Shown in pieces: positions 44,204 through 57,105 of a DNA stretch of 64,000 nt. This stretch comes from Blepharisma stoltei (taxonomy: Eukaryota > Ciliophora > Heterotrichea > Heterotrichida > Blepharismidae). Every line of letters begins with the position of its first letter. The stretch's first letter is position 1. The position numbers were made by a program, and so were the translations under genes. Below the pieces are notes generated by a model that ran no database searches, had not been told where the DNA came from, and saw only the letters and a list, made by a program, of their open reading frames with translations. The stretch lies in NCBI GenBank assembly GCA_914767885.1, contig CAJZBQ010000056.1, forward strand, positions 682,001 to 746,000. The letters run 5' to 3'.

Positions 44204-44734
44204 TTAGCTGAACACCACCTTTTTCTTAAAAGAAGGTGATCCTTGATAAAAATCAAAACTTAAGTTTGAATTTATGACAGGAGTTTTAGACCTTTTAGGG
44301 TTTCCGCTAAGTTTAAAGAAAACAGATTTCATAGGTGAAATGCTTTTTAGTGACCTTTGGTGGCTGCAAGAAAGAATTCTTGAGTGCACTTCGATCTTTT
44401 CTGGTAAATTATCAGACATTTGCCGATATTTTAGGATCAATAATTTTCGCAGTTCTTGCGCTTTTTCTAACGAATTTATTAGTTTTTGGCTTTGAACTTG
44501 CTTTATTTTTTCAGCTTTTTCTTCATTCAACTTTATCTTTCCTTTTTTTTCTTTTATTTTTAATCTCATGTGAGCAGCTGAATTTTCTCTTTTTAATTTT
44601 TCTTTTTTATAAATATTTATAGGGAAGATGTTGGCCAACTCTTGCTTGGATTTATTTTTATTGAGAGAAGTTGGAGAAATATGATCTAGGCATTTTGAAA
44701 ATCTGAATGCAAAGACTTTTCATTCCTTTTCCAT
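44204..44734 (-). CDS. Basic coiled-coil protein
   Basis: 176 aa from MEKEWKVFAFRFSKC. The centre is a very basic helix (about 45-110: KKEKLKRENSAAHMRLKIKE and onward). The C-terminus is Ser/Lys-rich (KRSKTPVINSN). No domain recognised. Converges with the MEMO gene, leaving about 20 bp between stops. Confidence 0.7.
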
Positions 44735-44919
44735 ATCAAATTATTAATATGGTAAAAATTTGTAAGCAAATAATTTATGATACAATGCTTAATTTATCCT
44801 TCAAAGCATTTGGACTATTTAAAATTTTTGCAGTAAATAGATCATAAACTTGACTTAATTATTATTTTTATTAAATATCAAAACTACTCTTGAGCATGCT
44901 GATTATTTATTTTTTCACT

Positions 44920-47027
44920 TTATTCAATATTTCTCATCTTTCTGGAAGCTGCACTTTGTGTTCTCTTCCCCTTTAACCCCTTTCCCAATTTTTCCGTTCG
45001 AATAAGCTGTTCTCTTTTGGCTTTATCTTTATCTCCTAATTTATCTTCCAATTCTTCGTCGATTCCTTCATCTGAAAGCTCCTCTTCTTCTCTTGCCTGA
45101 GTTTTAACTCTGCAGTTATTTGCATTTCCTCTTTCCAAAAATCCTTTCGAGCTACTTAATTGTGGATTTGAATAAATTGCTTGTAAAACCGACACATTCC
45201 TTTGTGCCGTATCAGTTAGCTTGGAAATCAAGCCTCCTTCTTTTTCAAAAAGTTTGAAAACGTCAGTAGACTTGACTTGGCCATAAATCGATATCATTTT
45301 GTGCTTAATCTGCACCAGAGCTTCTATTAAGTTATCATCTGTCACTGGAATGTTGGCTTGGCCTTCTATTTTCACTCCTTCTACAAGCTCGAAAATATGC
45401 TCGATTCCAGCCTTTACATTTGTGATGATGCTCATCAGTCTTTGGAATTTTGCTTTATTTTTGTCGTATTTAACAGACGCTTTGCTTACGTCTTCTTCAA
45501 GGTCATCAAAATGCTTTCTGCTTTCAGTTTCGCTAACTGCTGAGTACTTCAAAGAGTCAACAAGCCTTTTTAGGTCTTGTTTTTGCTTATTTAACTGCTC
45601 TAACTTCTTTTGGTGCTCATTTCTGAGGTTTTCTAAGTTTGCAGCAGTGTCTTCTTGGGTCATGAATTTTTGAATGACTTCATTTACGTCAGTAACTCCT
45701 GTGGACTCTTTTATCCTTCGAAATGCGTCTTCGTAGTCTTTTATTTTCTGTTTTTCTTCTCTGGCTTGCTGGTGATGGAATGCTTCATTTGCAATTCCTG
45801 CCGAAAGGCGGCTCATAAATCCCTTTGACTCTTGCTCATCTTTTCCAGCTTTTTTTCTTTCAGCAATTTCAAGTTTCTGAGTCATTTCAATCCTTTGAGT
45901 TACTTCGTCTTTTTTCTCTTCCACGTTTTTCTCTCTCGTCATTCTCTCTACAGTGATTTGAGCTTCAAATCTGCAAAGTTCGGCTTCTGAGGTTTCTTTA
46001 GCGTGTTCTGCATCGTGACTTAGCAATAGAAGTTCTTCAAAGTCATGCTCTTTGCCTTTTAATGATCTTTCAATAGCGGCAAGTTGGTTATCGTACGCAA
46101 CTCTCTCTTCTTTTAATTGCTTTACGATCTGTTCATAAGTTTTTCTGATGCTTTGAGCTTCATTATATTTGATCATAGCTTTATCTAACTCCCCTGCCAG
46201 TGAGCAAGCAAAATTATTGGAAAATACCCAAAACCCCTTATCAGGAGAGGAGAAATATAAAATTTTTCATGAAAAGTATTGCAATATATAATAAAATCTA
46301 TATCTAATTCTGCTAAGTTTTTATACAGCTTGCATTTTAAAAACATAAATTTTACCTTAAAGAAAAATTCTTTAACCATTTTAAATTATTTGAAATAACA
46401 AATTTAAAACTGACAAATGGAAATATAATATGAAATAAATTTAATTGTGATTTTTAAGATTTTTTTTAAATCAATTTTATCTTTTAAAAGTCATTGCACT
46501 TAAATATCTATAAAGGTGCACGCTATATATGCAAATTTAAAAAAAAAAAATTTAGCTTAACAAACAAAATTTTTTTTGTATGCTCACAGAGGGAGGAGTA
46601 ATCGGTTTTCTAGAATCCTTATTTGCCTCATCTGAGGCGCATCTTCATTAAGCATGCTCCCTTTTTGGTCTTGGCTCATTTCTTTGAGTTTATCTTGCAA
46701 AATTTTCAGCTGGCCTTGCTTTTCAGTAGCTGACCCTTTAAGTTGGTCAAGCCTCCTTCTCATTTTCACTCCTTCAACCGTTTCATCAGACTGAGGTAAA
46801 GCTCCCGCAGAAGTTGGTTGTTTTACAGACGCTTTAAGATTGGCGCGCAGTTCTTTGTGCTCTTTTTGGAGCTGAAGAATGGTCTCTTCATTTTGTTTTC
46901 TGGTAAAGTTGAGATTTTCGATTACTTTTTTACGTTCGCCTTCTAAATAAGTTAATCTCTTTTGAAGTTCTTCAAGCTCGTCTTCAGGAGTGCCTAATTT
47001 TTCATTTCTAGACGGAGATCGAGCCAT
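44920..47027 (-). CDS. Outer dynein arm docking coiled-coil (CCDC151/ODAD3-like)
   Basis: 564 aa after removal of 413 bp. Nearly all coiled coil. The segment RILENRLDKAMIKYNEAQSIRKTYEQIVKQLKEERVAYDNQLAAIE (the IES falls inside it, at ENR/LDKA) is characteristic of the CCDC151/ODA10 docking proteins, which attach outer dynein arms to axonemal doublets; the related CCDC63/CCDC114 group is the alternative. The C-terminus is acidic then basic (SRKMRNIE). Fits a heavily ciliated cell. Confidence 0.85.
46186..46601. mobile_element. MITE-type IES (GTGAGCAAGCA termini) in the ODA docking gene
   Basis: Left TAACTCCCCTGCCAGTGAGC; right GTATGCTCACAGAGGGAGGAG then TAA. 413 bp removed with one TAA kept gives ILENRLDKAMIK. 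A diverged copy of the CTCCGTGAGTGAACA type. Confidence 0.88.
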
Positions 47028-47308
47028 TTTGAATCGAAGTATTTATATTAAAGTTTCATAAATTTCATTATCTTTCATTTATTTGGATAATTTAAGAGAT
47101 TATTAAATTATCTTACTATAACAATATACAAATTTTAGCACTTAATATAATAATAAATTATTTAAATATGCAGATTTTTATTATTATTATTTAAATTCTA
47201 TAAACTCTCTTATAACAATTAAATAAATTAATTTCAATTTTGTTTTGTTTGTAATCATCTGTTAATTAATTGTATTTTTATTTCATTTCACCAGCTGATT
47301 CGCTATAA

Positions 47309-50068
47309 ATGGCATTTCTGATCTATTTAAGTGCCTTATTTTTCTGTGCAAAGGCAGGCTTGTTTTATCCTGAGCAGGTTCATTTATCCTGGACCGAAAA
47401 AAAAACGAAATGCGGGCTAGCTGAATTACCTGGCTTCCAATGAACACAGAAGTAGAGTACCGAGCATTCGAGTGCTCATCCAACCAAACCCTAACTCATC
47501 CATTAAATTGGAGCAAAAAATTCGGTTCAAAAAATATAAAGTTGAATGCAATATTTTGTATTTAAATTTAATTTATGGAGAATTAAATTAAAAAATTTAT
47601 CATTTTAGTGCTTAAAATGATAAATCGTATTCTAATTTCACTCCTTCCATTAAATTATATCAAAACTATTCACATAAAAATCAGTATTTTTACCTATAAC
47701 ATTTTGCTGTAATTTAATGGGGTTAATGCATCCAAAAATAGAATTTTACTAGTACTTTGTTCGAATTTTAGGGGAGTAAGCACCAGCTGAAAATCTGCCA
47801 AAGGGTATAGTAGACAAATCAATGTAGGAAGGTTCACTGATCGTTATTCTATGATCCACACTGCTGTAATGACTCATCTTCAATCAGATTGCAAGTATGA
47901 GTATCATGTAGGCTCTGGGCTATTTTGGAGCGAAACATTTAAGTTCAATGGTAGAACTCCCGAAGATGGCAACACTACTTTGGCTAGTTTTATTGTGTAT
48001 GGAGACTTAGGGACTGGCCCATATGCTGAGTATACAAGAGTCGCACTTAAAGATGAGCTCAAAAACAACGAATATTTGGCTATGATACATTTGGGAGATT
48101 TTGCTTATGATATGGAAGATAGAGAAGGAAGAGTTGGAGATTTGTTTATGAACAACATAGAGCCTTATGCTGCAAATTATCCTTATATGACAACCACAGG
48201 CAACCATGAAAAGTTTAAAAATCTGACTCACTATAAAGATCGGTTTATAATGCCTTGGAATGAAGCCAGTAAAAACTCCAGCTATTTCTACTCCTTAAAT
48301 ATCGGTCCTCTCCATATGATTTTTCTTAACACTTATGCTTATTTTAAAGAAAAATTTATTAATGAGGTTTTGACGCAGACAAACTGGCTTATAGAAGACC
48401 TTAAGGAAGCAAATAAAAACAGAAGCTTAAGACCTTGGATTGTCATCTTAGGCCACCACCCGCTTTATTGTTCCGTGGACTGGCGAATTCCAACCTACCC
48501 TGACTCCCACCCTTTAAATTGTAACAAATAATCCTTTCCAATTTATATTTAAATTTTTATCTTAAATCTTAAAAAATATGAATTGAGTCACTGTTTTAAT
48601 TTTAATTTATTTTATAAGAAAGTAATTAAAAAATTAATCGATTCAGTGTGAAAACTATTTAAATAACGTTCTACTTGCATTTTATCTATTAAATTAGGCC
48701 AAAACTCATTTTTAAAAATCAGTATCTTCATCTTTAATATTATTTTAAAAATATACTTTTTAAATATTTTTAAACTAAAAAAATTGACTTCAATATTTTG
48801 AATAGTGATTTATTTTTTATGAGTATCTTAATCTTTAATATACAATTAAATGGCGGGGTTGTCAACCCTTTTCTCCCAGACCTGTTTCAAGTTTGGTGAC
48901 CTTGCTGCGGACTGAAGCCAAACCAAGCAGAAAATGGAGCCTACGGATACTTGAAATTTGTGAATCAGTTGGATTTTGCCTTTCTCGTCTGGCAATGAAG
49001 AATTGTGGCTTCCTCGTGATATTTGGGAAATAAAGCTTTTTACCCTTGAGTTCACTAGTACTTACTACAAAGGCATAGTTGATACCGATACTAGCTATGG
49101 AGTTTATCATAACTGGAATTTATTCAATCAAGTAGGAGTCATCAAGTCCCAAACCTGCATACTCCAAAGCTCCGAGACAGCATTAAGAACTAGGCTGAAG
49201 TCTAGAGGAGAGCTAGCGAACCTCCTGGGTATGTCAGAATTTTCACCAAAGATAGCAGCTGAAAGAGCCTTCTACGAAGACTCGTCTCCAGTGAGACGTA
49301 AAAAGAGGAAAAGCCCTAATCTATAATTAATGCTAATGTAATCTTTATTTTTTTAAAATTTTTTTAAAAAAATAAAAATTAAATGGAATACTTTGAATTT
49401 TAATTTTATTTTATTAAGAATCAAATAAAAAAAATTAATCTAGTTATATAATGGAAAATGTATAAATAATGCTCTACTTGTATGATTCCTATTAAATTAG
49501 GTCAAAACTAATTTTATAAAAATTATTTTTTTATCAATAAAATTTTCTTATTGAAAAATAAATTTTGTTTCAATTTAAATGGAGGTTAAAGTAACCAAAA
49601 ATGGCAGTTTTTTACCAAAGATTTTTTCTAATTTAAAGGGAGGGAGTGAGGAATGTTGATTGCCAAATTGATGCTCCTATGCTTCAATCCCATCTCGAAG
49701 ACCTTGCTTATACAAACGGTGTGGACCTCTTCCTTACAGCGCATGTTCATAACTATGAAAGAGACGCAGCAATCTACAAAAATGAAACAATCCCAAGTGA
49801 ATTAGATACCCAGAACATGCATTATAATCCAAATGCCCCCATATATATAGTCACTGGAAATGCAGGTAATAGAAGAGCAAGAAACGACCCAACAAGCAAA
49901 ACTCCTCAATTCTGGGCGAGATATCTAAGCGATGACTATGGCTATGGCAGATTCAAAGCTTATAATGAAACGCATATATACTATGAGCAGTACAGCGCTC
50001 AGAACAAGAAGACAGTTGACAGCGTCTGGATCATAAAGAATAGGCTTAGTTATGCCCCTCTTGACTAA
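47309..50068 (+). CDS. Purple acid phosphatase (secreted), with two IESs
   Basis: Signal peptide MAFLIYLSALFFCAKA. N-terminal beta domain (YPEQVHLSWTEKKNEM ... ITWLP), then the metallophosphatase core: VYGDLGTG, GDFAYDM, TTTGNHEKF, ILGHHPLYCS and AHVHNYERD; all five metal-ligand motifs are present. 442 aa if 285 and 1147 bp are removed and one more A is allowed in the A9 run at 47397-47405; as sequenced that run puts the signal peptide one frame off the rest, most simply an indel. Likely lysosomal or secreted phosphatase. Confidence 0.85.
47492..47779. mobile_element. MITE-type IES 1 in the acid phosphatase gene
   Basis: Left TAACTCATCCATTAAATTGG; right TCGAATTTTAGGGGAGTAA. 285 bp; keeping one TAA joins CSSNQTL to STSWKSAKGY in frame. 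TTTAAATTGGAAC family, moderately diverged. Confidence 0.85.
48501..49649. mobile_element. Composite IES 2 in the acid phosphatase gene (TGA pointer)
   Basis: Ends TGACTCCCACCCTTTAAATTG and TTCTAATTTAAAGGGAGGGAGTGA. Both flanks of the interior are MITE-like and share the TCTATTAAATTAGG..AAAACT motif. A GC-richer repeat-like block (about 48850-49330) sits between them, probably a retroposon, with weak AATTAATG-type flanking repeats. The exons connect in frame only if 1147 bp is removed. Confidence 0.75.
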
Positions 50069-50108
50069 TTTAAAAAAGTCTTTCTTATAAATATGAAAGT
50101 AATTATCT

Positions 50109-51681
50109 TTAAGCTCTGTTTTCTGGAACCACTCTTGGATTTGCGGCCATAAGAACAGACGCGTCTTCAATTTCGTTTGGTTCTAAATAATAATTACTGT
50201 CGAAAATCATGCAAAAGGCTTCGAAATTGATTGGCTCGTTAATGCTTAGTCCTATCTCGCTGAACATTTTTGCGATGTCTTCATCAGTCAGCTTCCACCC
50301 AGCTCTCTCCATAGCTATTTTCAGCTTATCCTTTGTAATAGCGCCTTCGTCATCAATGTCGAAACTCTTGAAAGCTAGCCATAGCGCATCTTTATTATGG
50401 AGAACTTTCTTATCCAAAGTAGCAGCCAGGAAGTCTGAATAGTTGAGTGTCCCATTTTCTGTCTGGTCTAAGCCTTTGATAAGGTCTAAATATAATTTAC
50501 CTTCTACATCTTCGTCACTAAGATTGACTCCAACTTGGCTCAGCCCTGCCTGCAGGTCTTTTGCGGTAATTCGGCCAGTGTGTTCGGTATCAAGCTGCCT
50601 GAAAATTTCATTTAGCTCATCGATTTCTTTGTTTTTCAAGTACCGAATCAGCACATGCATGGTTTCTCTTATGAGCTGATTAGCTTTGCCTCTTTGTCTT
50701 AGTCTTTGCATGACCTTTCTATGAACTTTCTTAGTGGAAGGATTGGTTCTGAGCTCGAACCATGGATGACCTAATGCTTCTTTGGAAGTGATTCTTAGGT
50801 TGGCTTTGGGTTCCAAAAGTCTTTTAAGTAGATCTTTGGCCTCGTCAGAAAGCCGATCCCAGTCTTCTCCCTCTTGCGAATAATTGCAACGTGCAATTTG
50901 TTTGTAAATTGAAGCATCTGAGTCTCCATCAAACGGTGCTTTTCCAAGTAGAAGCATATACATGATGACGCCAATACTCCACTCGTCACACCCTGGCCCA
51001 TATCTATTATTGAGAACTTCCGGAGCTACATAATAAGCACTGCCAACCACTGTATTTTGACCAGTTTCGTCACTGACAAATTTTTTGGCCAGTCCAAAGT
51101 CAATAATTTTTATCTCAGCGTCTGGGTCTTTTGAACTCAGCATGATATTTTCAGGTTTCAAGTCTCTATGGAAGATTTGGAGACTATGCAAGTGGCTAAC
51201 TGCACTCATGATGCAATAAATGATTTTTGACGCTTCAGCTTCATTATACCTTTGTCGTTCCGTGAGCTGCTCAAAAAGTTCGCCTCCTGCGCAGTGCTCC
51301 ATGACCATGTAAATATACTTATCATCTTCATACACTTCATACAGCTTGACAATATTGGGATGATTTACCATCATCAATAACGAAAGTTCCCTTTGCAGAA
51401 GATGGACCTGCTCCCCCATTTTGTTCTTATCAATACACTTGATGGCGTATTCTTGCGAATCCTTTGTGCCTTTTCTCAGTGCTCTTTTAACTGATCCGAA
51501 ATGTCCTGTTCCTAGTAGTTCTAAAATTTCATAATGCTTGTGAATGTCTGGCATAAAGCTTACTGTCATTATTGATTTTTATCCCGATTTGGTCGCCGAT
51601 CGCTTTTTTATTTTCTTCTTTCCTTGGCAGTGAGTTGTGATGCGGCTTATCTTTCTTGTTGTCTGAAAAGCAGCCTCCCAT
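50109..51681 (-). CDS. Calcium-dependent protein kinase (CDPK)
   Basis: 518 aa. The true start is ATG 51681 (MGGCFSDNKKDK, myristoyl/palmitoyl type). A 16-nt intron at 51548-51563 (GTAAGCTTTATGCCAG) links it to NIHKHYEILELLGTG. Kinase motifs: GTGHFGSV, AIKCIDK, HRDLKPEN, DFGLA, and APE in GSAYYVAPEVL. A junction domain follows (about 320-355), then four EF-hand units in which several loops look degenerate (DTEHTGRITAKD, DQTENGTLNYSD, DIDDEGAITKDK). No interruption by IES. Acts in Ca2+ signalling, probably at membranes. Confidence 0.93.
51548..51563 (-). other. 16-nt intron in the CDPK gene
   Basis: GTAAGCTTTATGCCAG on the minus strand. Its removal joins a myristoylatable N-terminus to the kinase domain; without it the frame is broken. 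Confidence 0.85.
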
Positions 51682-51724
51682 TTTTACGATTAAAAATTAA
51701 TTTCGCTCAATTAGAATAATCATC

Positions 51725-54595
51725 TTACTCAGGTACGAAATTAGGGTTCTTCTTCAAGATGATGAAGTTTTCTAGGACCTCAGAATATGGAATGTATTCT
51801 TCTGTAGCTAGCTCGGCACGCTCACCATATGCAAGGAGGACAGGAGTTGTGTGGGTTTGGAAGCCAGTGATGGTTCTAGGATTTCCTGCTTGGCCGACGG
51901 TGTCAACTGCTTGACCGACTCGGACTTGCACTGAAATTGGCTGGAGATTTTCGTCAAGGGTGACAAGCATTCTTGGGTAAATTGCACAGGCTAAATAGAA
52001 AAGCAGGTATTGGCCGTGGCCATGGACTAATTGGTCAATGTTGAGCATTGTATGCAAAACAGTCAAAATTCCTCCTAAAGCGACTGGGGATAATAAATAT
52101 CTTTCTGAGTGGTATGGATCTAAAGTCATCAATCCTTTGCCCATATGTAGAAGCCCTTGAGCAATTCTTACCATGAAAAGCTGATTGTCTTCATTTGAGT
52201 AAAACCCTGCGAGCTGTCTCAAAGTTCCTGCAAGTCTTGAGTTATTTGTTCCAGCCCCTACCATTCCAATAGCGAAAATTGCAGCCTGGGCTACCTGAGC
52301 ATCAACATCATGAGACAGCTTTGAAAGAATATCAATGACATTTACCTTCGGATTGCTGATACACAATAAAGCAATAGCTAAAGGAGTTGCACGCTTAATA
52401 TTCAGATCTCCATATTGCAATAAATGGTCAAAAGCTCTAAGTGCCATATCAATTCCTACGTTTTCTCCCATAGCTATTAAAGAAAACCCAATAACTGCTA
52501 CCATTTGATGCTGCCATTCTTTTTCTTCTAAATGTTCTGCACAAGCTTGCAGCATTTCTTGGACTTTCAGCACATTTCCAGACCCAGCATAAGCGCAGCT
52601 TTCTACTGTAAGAAGTGCGTATTTTTTAATAGGAGCTGCTACCAAGTCTTCAATGATTGACATTGTTGTCTGAACTCTATCTTGCTGTCCTAAGAAAACT
52701 AGTCCTATCCCTAAGGCAAAGAAGCGGGCATAAGGGCTGGAAAGTTCAGTTTCACTTCTTTCCATAAGAGTTTGGAGAACTACCTGTGCAACATCTTCAT
52801 TGCAAGTGCCTACAAAAACAAGGCCAAGTCCTAATGCAGCGAGAGCAGAGGACTCTAGAGATACTGATGTGTCAATTACAATTGGGCTTAGCACTTCTAA
52901 AACATCTTCTCTGCCTGACCCTGCGTATGCTAAAGATAAGCCAGCTATAATTCCTACTCGGAGTTTATCATTGGCGGCATCTAGCCCTTCAGTTAGCAAG
53001 GCAAATGCAGGGTCGCACTCATTTTTAATGCCTGCGTTAACAGTGCCAAATGCCATAAGAGCTCCTGACCTAATAAAATCTTCCCTTGAGTACTGATACT
53101 TGTCGATCCTAGTCATACCCTCATCTACGTTCCATAGTAGCAAAAGTCCTAGTGAGGCAGCAGCTGTCATCAGGCCCCACTCTTTGTGTCTGAACACCCA
53201 CTTCTTTTCTTCATCGAATACAAGAGCATCGTTACAGTACCCAGCATTCACAAAAGCATTAACAATTGTTGAGGCTAAGTTTTGTTTATGCGAATCCAGT
53301 TGGCCTCCTTGAACTCCTCTTCCTCGTTCTTCTAAGTGGGATTTATAAATATCTTCAGGGACTTTTGGTTCTAATACTTCAAGATCTGTAGCTAGCTTAA
53401 TAAAGGCTTCATTCATGAACTCGTTTGAAATGATTTTGGCTAAGTCTTCGTCTTCAATCTGGAAATTCACTCTTTGCCGAGCTAGTTGATAGCACATTTG
53501 CTTCTTAGCCACCGGGTCTGTGCAAGATTCCATAGCTTCATTAATAATTTCTGGCCTGTTGATTTTCAGTGCAATTCTTAATGCTTCAGGGAATTTTCCA
53601 GCTTTTAAGTAGCATTTGAAGCAAACGTGAAGAGTTTTATACATTTCGTCAGGATCAGCTGCATAAAGAGCCATCCCTTCAATATACTGACACATTCTTT
53701 TGTAGTTGTCAAGCTCTACATATTGAGTCAAATTTTCCAAGCAGTCGACTTCAGATAAAAGGTCGATGGCTTCGAATTCAGAACTATGCTTGATTAAGAA
53801 AGGCGCAATGATATCGACGATGCTCAGCAAATCAGCTCGGTCTTGTTCGCCTCGAAGCCTTAAGAGATATTCATCCCTGATTTCTCCACACAAGTTTCTG
53901 ACGTATTCTTGACCCCATTTGGTGGCGGCATCTTGGTTACCCTGAAGCAGGAATTGAAGACTTTCACGTTCTTCTGGGGTGCCCATTGTGACTGCGAGGA
54001 TTGAGAGGAAGTTGGCAAGTTCGGTTTTGAAGGGGGATGCTGACAAAGTTGAGTAAAGAGTTTTTATAGTGGAATAATGAGGCTTAACTCGTCCCCCTTT
54101 AATAGTGAGCAAAAAAAAAATGGAAACCTGGAACAAAAGAAATATTTAATATAAAATTTTTAGCATATAATTATCTCCAATAAACGATTTTTTAGCATAA
54201 TTAACAATTTTATAGCGAGATCTTTAGCTATTCTATTAAATTCTAGATAAATTGGATTCTTAACATAGATTTTATATATTAAATTGAATCTTTTCAAATT
54301 TGCAAATTTAGATTTTTAGAATCATAAAAAAATATTTTATTTAAAAAAATATTGATCACACTCAGAACGAAAAGATTTTTCTGCACCTCTTAAAGATAAG
54401 ATTAAGAAACTTCAGAGGCTTTGGAATAGAAGTCATCGAAGTTGTTGCTGTTTGGACTTCTGTTTCGAGTGATTTTAGGGATGCTTCTGCTGAGGATAGG
54501 TCTTGTAAATTTTGAACTAATAAATCGAGCTTATCTTTTAATGCTTGGTCTTCTTCTGATAGTTCAGGAGTGATTTTCTCTTTGGAATCAGCCAT
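51725..54595 (-). CDS. rpn1: 26S proteasome regulatory subunit RPN1 (PSMD2)
   Basis: 850 aa after removal of 318 bp; start MADSKEKITPELSEEDQ. N-terminal landmarks: SSAEASLKSLETEV, SIPKPLKFL/KPHYSTIKTLY (IES between), FLSILAVTMGTPEERESL. The PC repeats of the toroid follow (GAGTNNSR, GLGLVFVGT, AYAGSGREDV, AYAGSGNVLK) and the C-terminal VNILDEN-like block (LVTLDENLQPISVQVRVGQAVD). RPN1 docks ubiquitin receptors on the proteasome base. Highly conserved and complete. Confidence 0.96.
54084..54405. mobile_element. IES with TTAA repeat in the RPN1 gene
   Basis: TTAA at both edges (54084-54087 and 54402-54405). Left TTAACTCGTCCCCCTTTAATAG is MITE-like; the right edge (CACCTCTTAAAGATAAGA) is poorly matched. 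Removal of 318 bp keeps frame at KFL/KPHYST. Confidence 0.8.
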
Positions 54596-55016
54596 ATTTA
54601 TAAGAAATGCTATTGTGAAAAGTTTTGCACTAAATTTAAGATAATGCTTTGGATGAGTTTTCTAGTTATCAGCCTTGCAAAGAATCGGCATAAGAATTTT
54701 ACGCATTTGTTAAACGATAAAATATAATTAGCTCATTATATATCTAGAGATTCTTTGCTCATATTAATATTAAAGATGCTGCTTATATCTTTATAGATAT
54801 AAATAATAAAATAATTGCTTTATAACTAAATAAAGCACAAATAAGGCAAGTTGTTATAAATAATCTAGAATCAGAACTAAATTCCTCAATAATCAGATCA
54901 GGTCTGTGGGGTTCATCATAATCACATTTTAATTATTATTACCATCTTTATCACTCTATTTCTCCCAAAGAGCTTTTCTTTAAAACTTGAACATTAAAAT
55001 TTCTTGAATTTAACGT
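54596..55016. other. AT-rich divergent intergenic region
   Basis: About 420 bp between the divergent starts of RPN1 and the TBC gene; presumably both promoters, but I see no recognisable element. Confidence 0.4.
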
Positions 55017-56891
55017 ATGACATCATCATTCACAATTATTGACTCATTAAAATCACCAATGGACAAAGTAAATGAGAATAATTTTTGTTGAAATTTAAAT
55101 AATATGAACTTCAACGAAGACCTTTGAAAGGTATAACGCAAGCAGCGAATTTTAATCCCAGTCCAAATACCTAAATACAGCTCCTTAGATCAGCTAGAAA
55201 TGGAAAGCCAAAAAGTACTTAAAACTGATGTCGATAGAACTCGAGCAGAAGAAATGACTGAAATCGAAAGAGAGCAACTTGAAATATTGTTGAAGTTTTA
55301 TTGCAAAGAGCATAATTGCCCATATAAGCAAGGCATGAATGAAATACTGGCACCTTTTATCTTAATGGTTCGCTATAATTTGCCTTTAAACCAAGTGTAT
55401 AACTACTTTGAAGGTTTTATTGATCATTTGCTGCCCACTATGTTTTTAGATAAGGTAAATAATAAGCAGGACTTTCGTCCATTGAAATCAATGTTCATGA
55501 TTCTCCGCCTTCTGCTAAGATATCACGAGCCACGAATAAGCACTTTCTTCCATGACAATGGAATTTTCCCAGAAATATACGCAACTTCTTGATTTCTCAC
55601 AGCATATTCAAGCAAAGTCGGGAATCTAGAAGCTTTATTTTTGATTTGAGAAGAATTGATTATTCAAAATGACCCACTGCATACAATTTACCTTGGGGTT
55701 GCTATATTAGGATACTTTAAAAATTTTATATTAGCAAACGAAGGAAGCTTAATACCGCAAACAATTTTGCATCTCCCGCTAAACGATGCAAACTACATCA
55801 GAGAAATAATCCAAAAAGCAAGAGAAATAAAAAATAAAATGCCATTCAGCCTCCATATAAAACTAAAAAGTTATGATATTTTCAATTTGGATAAAATCAA
55901 TTATATAAATGAAGAGCTTGAAATGCAATTTTGCTTGAATATTATGCCTCATGAAGTTTTAATGAGAGAATTCCCAGATGACAAAATCTGTAGCTGTAAA
56001 AATAACGACTGCGACTGGTGCAAGACAAAAGAAAAAAAAGTTCCACTTATCATAATAGATGCAAGAACTCAAAGTGAGCATTTTCAAGGAGTTTTCCCAA
56101 ACTCAATTATTTTGGTTCCCGAAGCATACGACGACCACAACATAATAATTGATTTTCCTGACCAGTTTTTAGAAATGAGAGGGATTTATCATTTTTGCTT
56201 GCTTGCAAGCAAAGAACTAAAAGGAACCAATTTTGACCTCAAAGATGATAACCAAGATGAAGAGGATGATCCAAATATTGTGCAAAATATGGTTCAAAAT
56301 TTATTCCAAGCTTTTCTTTTAAAAGGCTTCCAATATGTAAGCATCGTCAATGGAGGATATTCAAGGTGCCATGAACTGGCTATTAAAAATAATCTGCCAA
56401 TTGAAGGGCATGATAAAAGCATATGCCAGCTTTGCACGCCAAATAAAAGAAGGATTAGCGATATTTTAACTGATTTAATGATGGGAAGAGTTGTTCGGGC
56501 TTTTTCTGACGATAAATGCAAAACTCCTCGGATGATTGATATTGATGCCTTAAGGTCTGACCCTTTAACATCATTTTTCGCATGCAAAGAATACAATATA
56601 AAGCAAGAAAAAATTTTGAATGATTCTTTATGTCTAATTGTTACTGATATAAGTGTAATTGTCGGAGAAATCGATGAAGTGGATAAGGAAGCAGACCCTT
56701 ATATTATAAAACAGCTGAAAATCAAAAATTTGGTAAAAATAAAGTCCCATAAAAAACTCAAAAATGTAATCAAGTTAAAGTTTAAAGGTGCCGATAAAGC
56801 ATTTTACTATTTTATGAATTCAGTAAGTGATGCCGAATCATGCTTAAGAAGCCTATCAAGGAATTATGCCGAGTTGAGCATGAAGATTTAG
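55017..56891 (+). CDS. TBC1D23-like protein (TBC plus rhodanese domains)
   Basis: 619 aa; ATG 55017, a 15-nt intron at 55131-55145 (GTATAACGCAAGCAG). The N-terminal TBC-like domain includes LDQLEMESQKVLKTDVDRTR and CPYKQGMNEILAPFI but lacks a clear catalytic IxxDxxR/YxQ pair of active Rab-GAPs (as in TBC1D23, which is catalytically inactive). A rhodanese-like domain follows (LIIIDARTQSEHFQGVFPNSI) and a C-terminal PH-like region. TBC1D23 bridges endosome-derived vesicles to the golgins. Confidence 0.85.
55131..55145 (+). other. 15-nt intron in the TBC gene
   Basis: GTATAACGCAAGCAG; without splicing TAA would follow immediately. Joins NEDLWK to RILIPVQIPKY. Confidence 0.85.
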
Positions 56892-57105
56892 TACTTATCC
56901 TATCTATATTCAATTTTAATATTAATATATCTTCTAGTAAGTCATAATTTATTTTTGGTAAAATTGTTTTGGAAAAGAAGAGCATCGCTAATTAATCTCT
57001 CCTACTTATTAGCAACTTCCAGTCTATATAAATAAGCATGCCAGCTATTAAATGTGAATAGATAAGTTTAAATTCGTTCTGCATTTATAAGCTGTAGAAT
57101 TTAAA

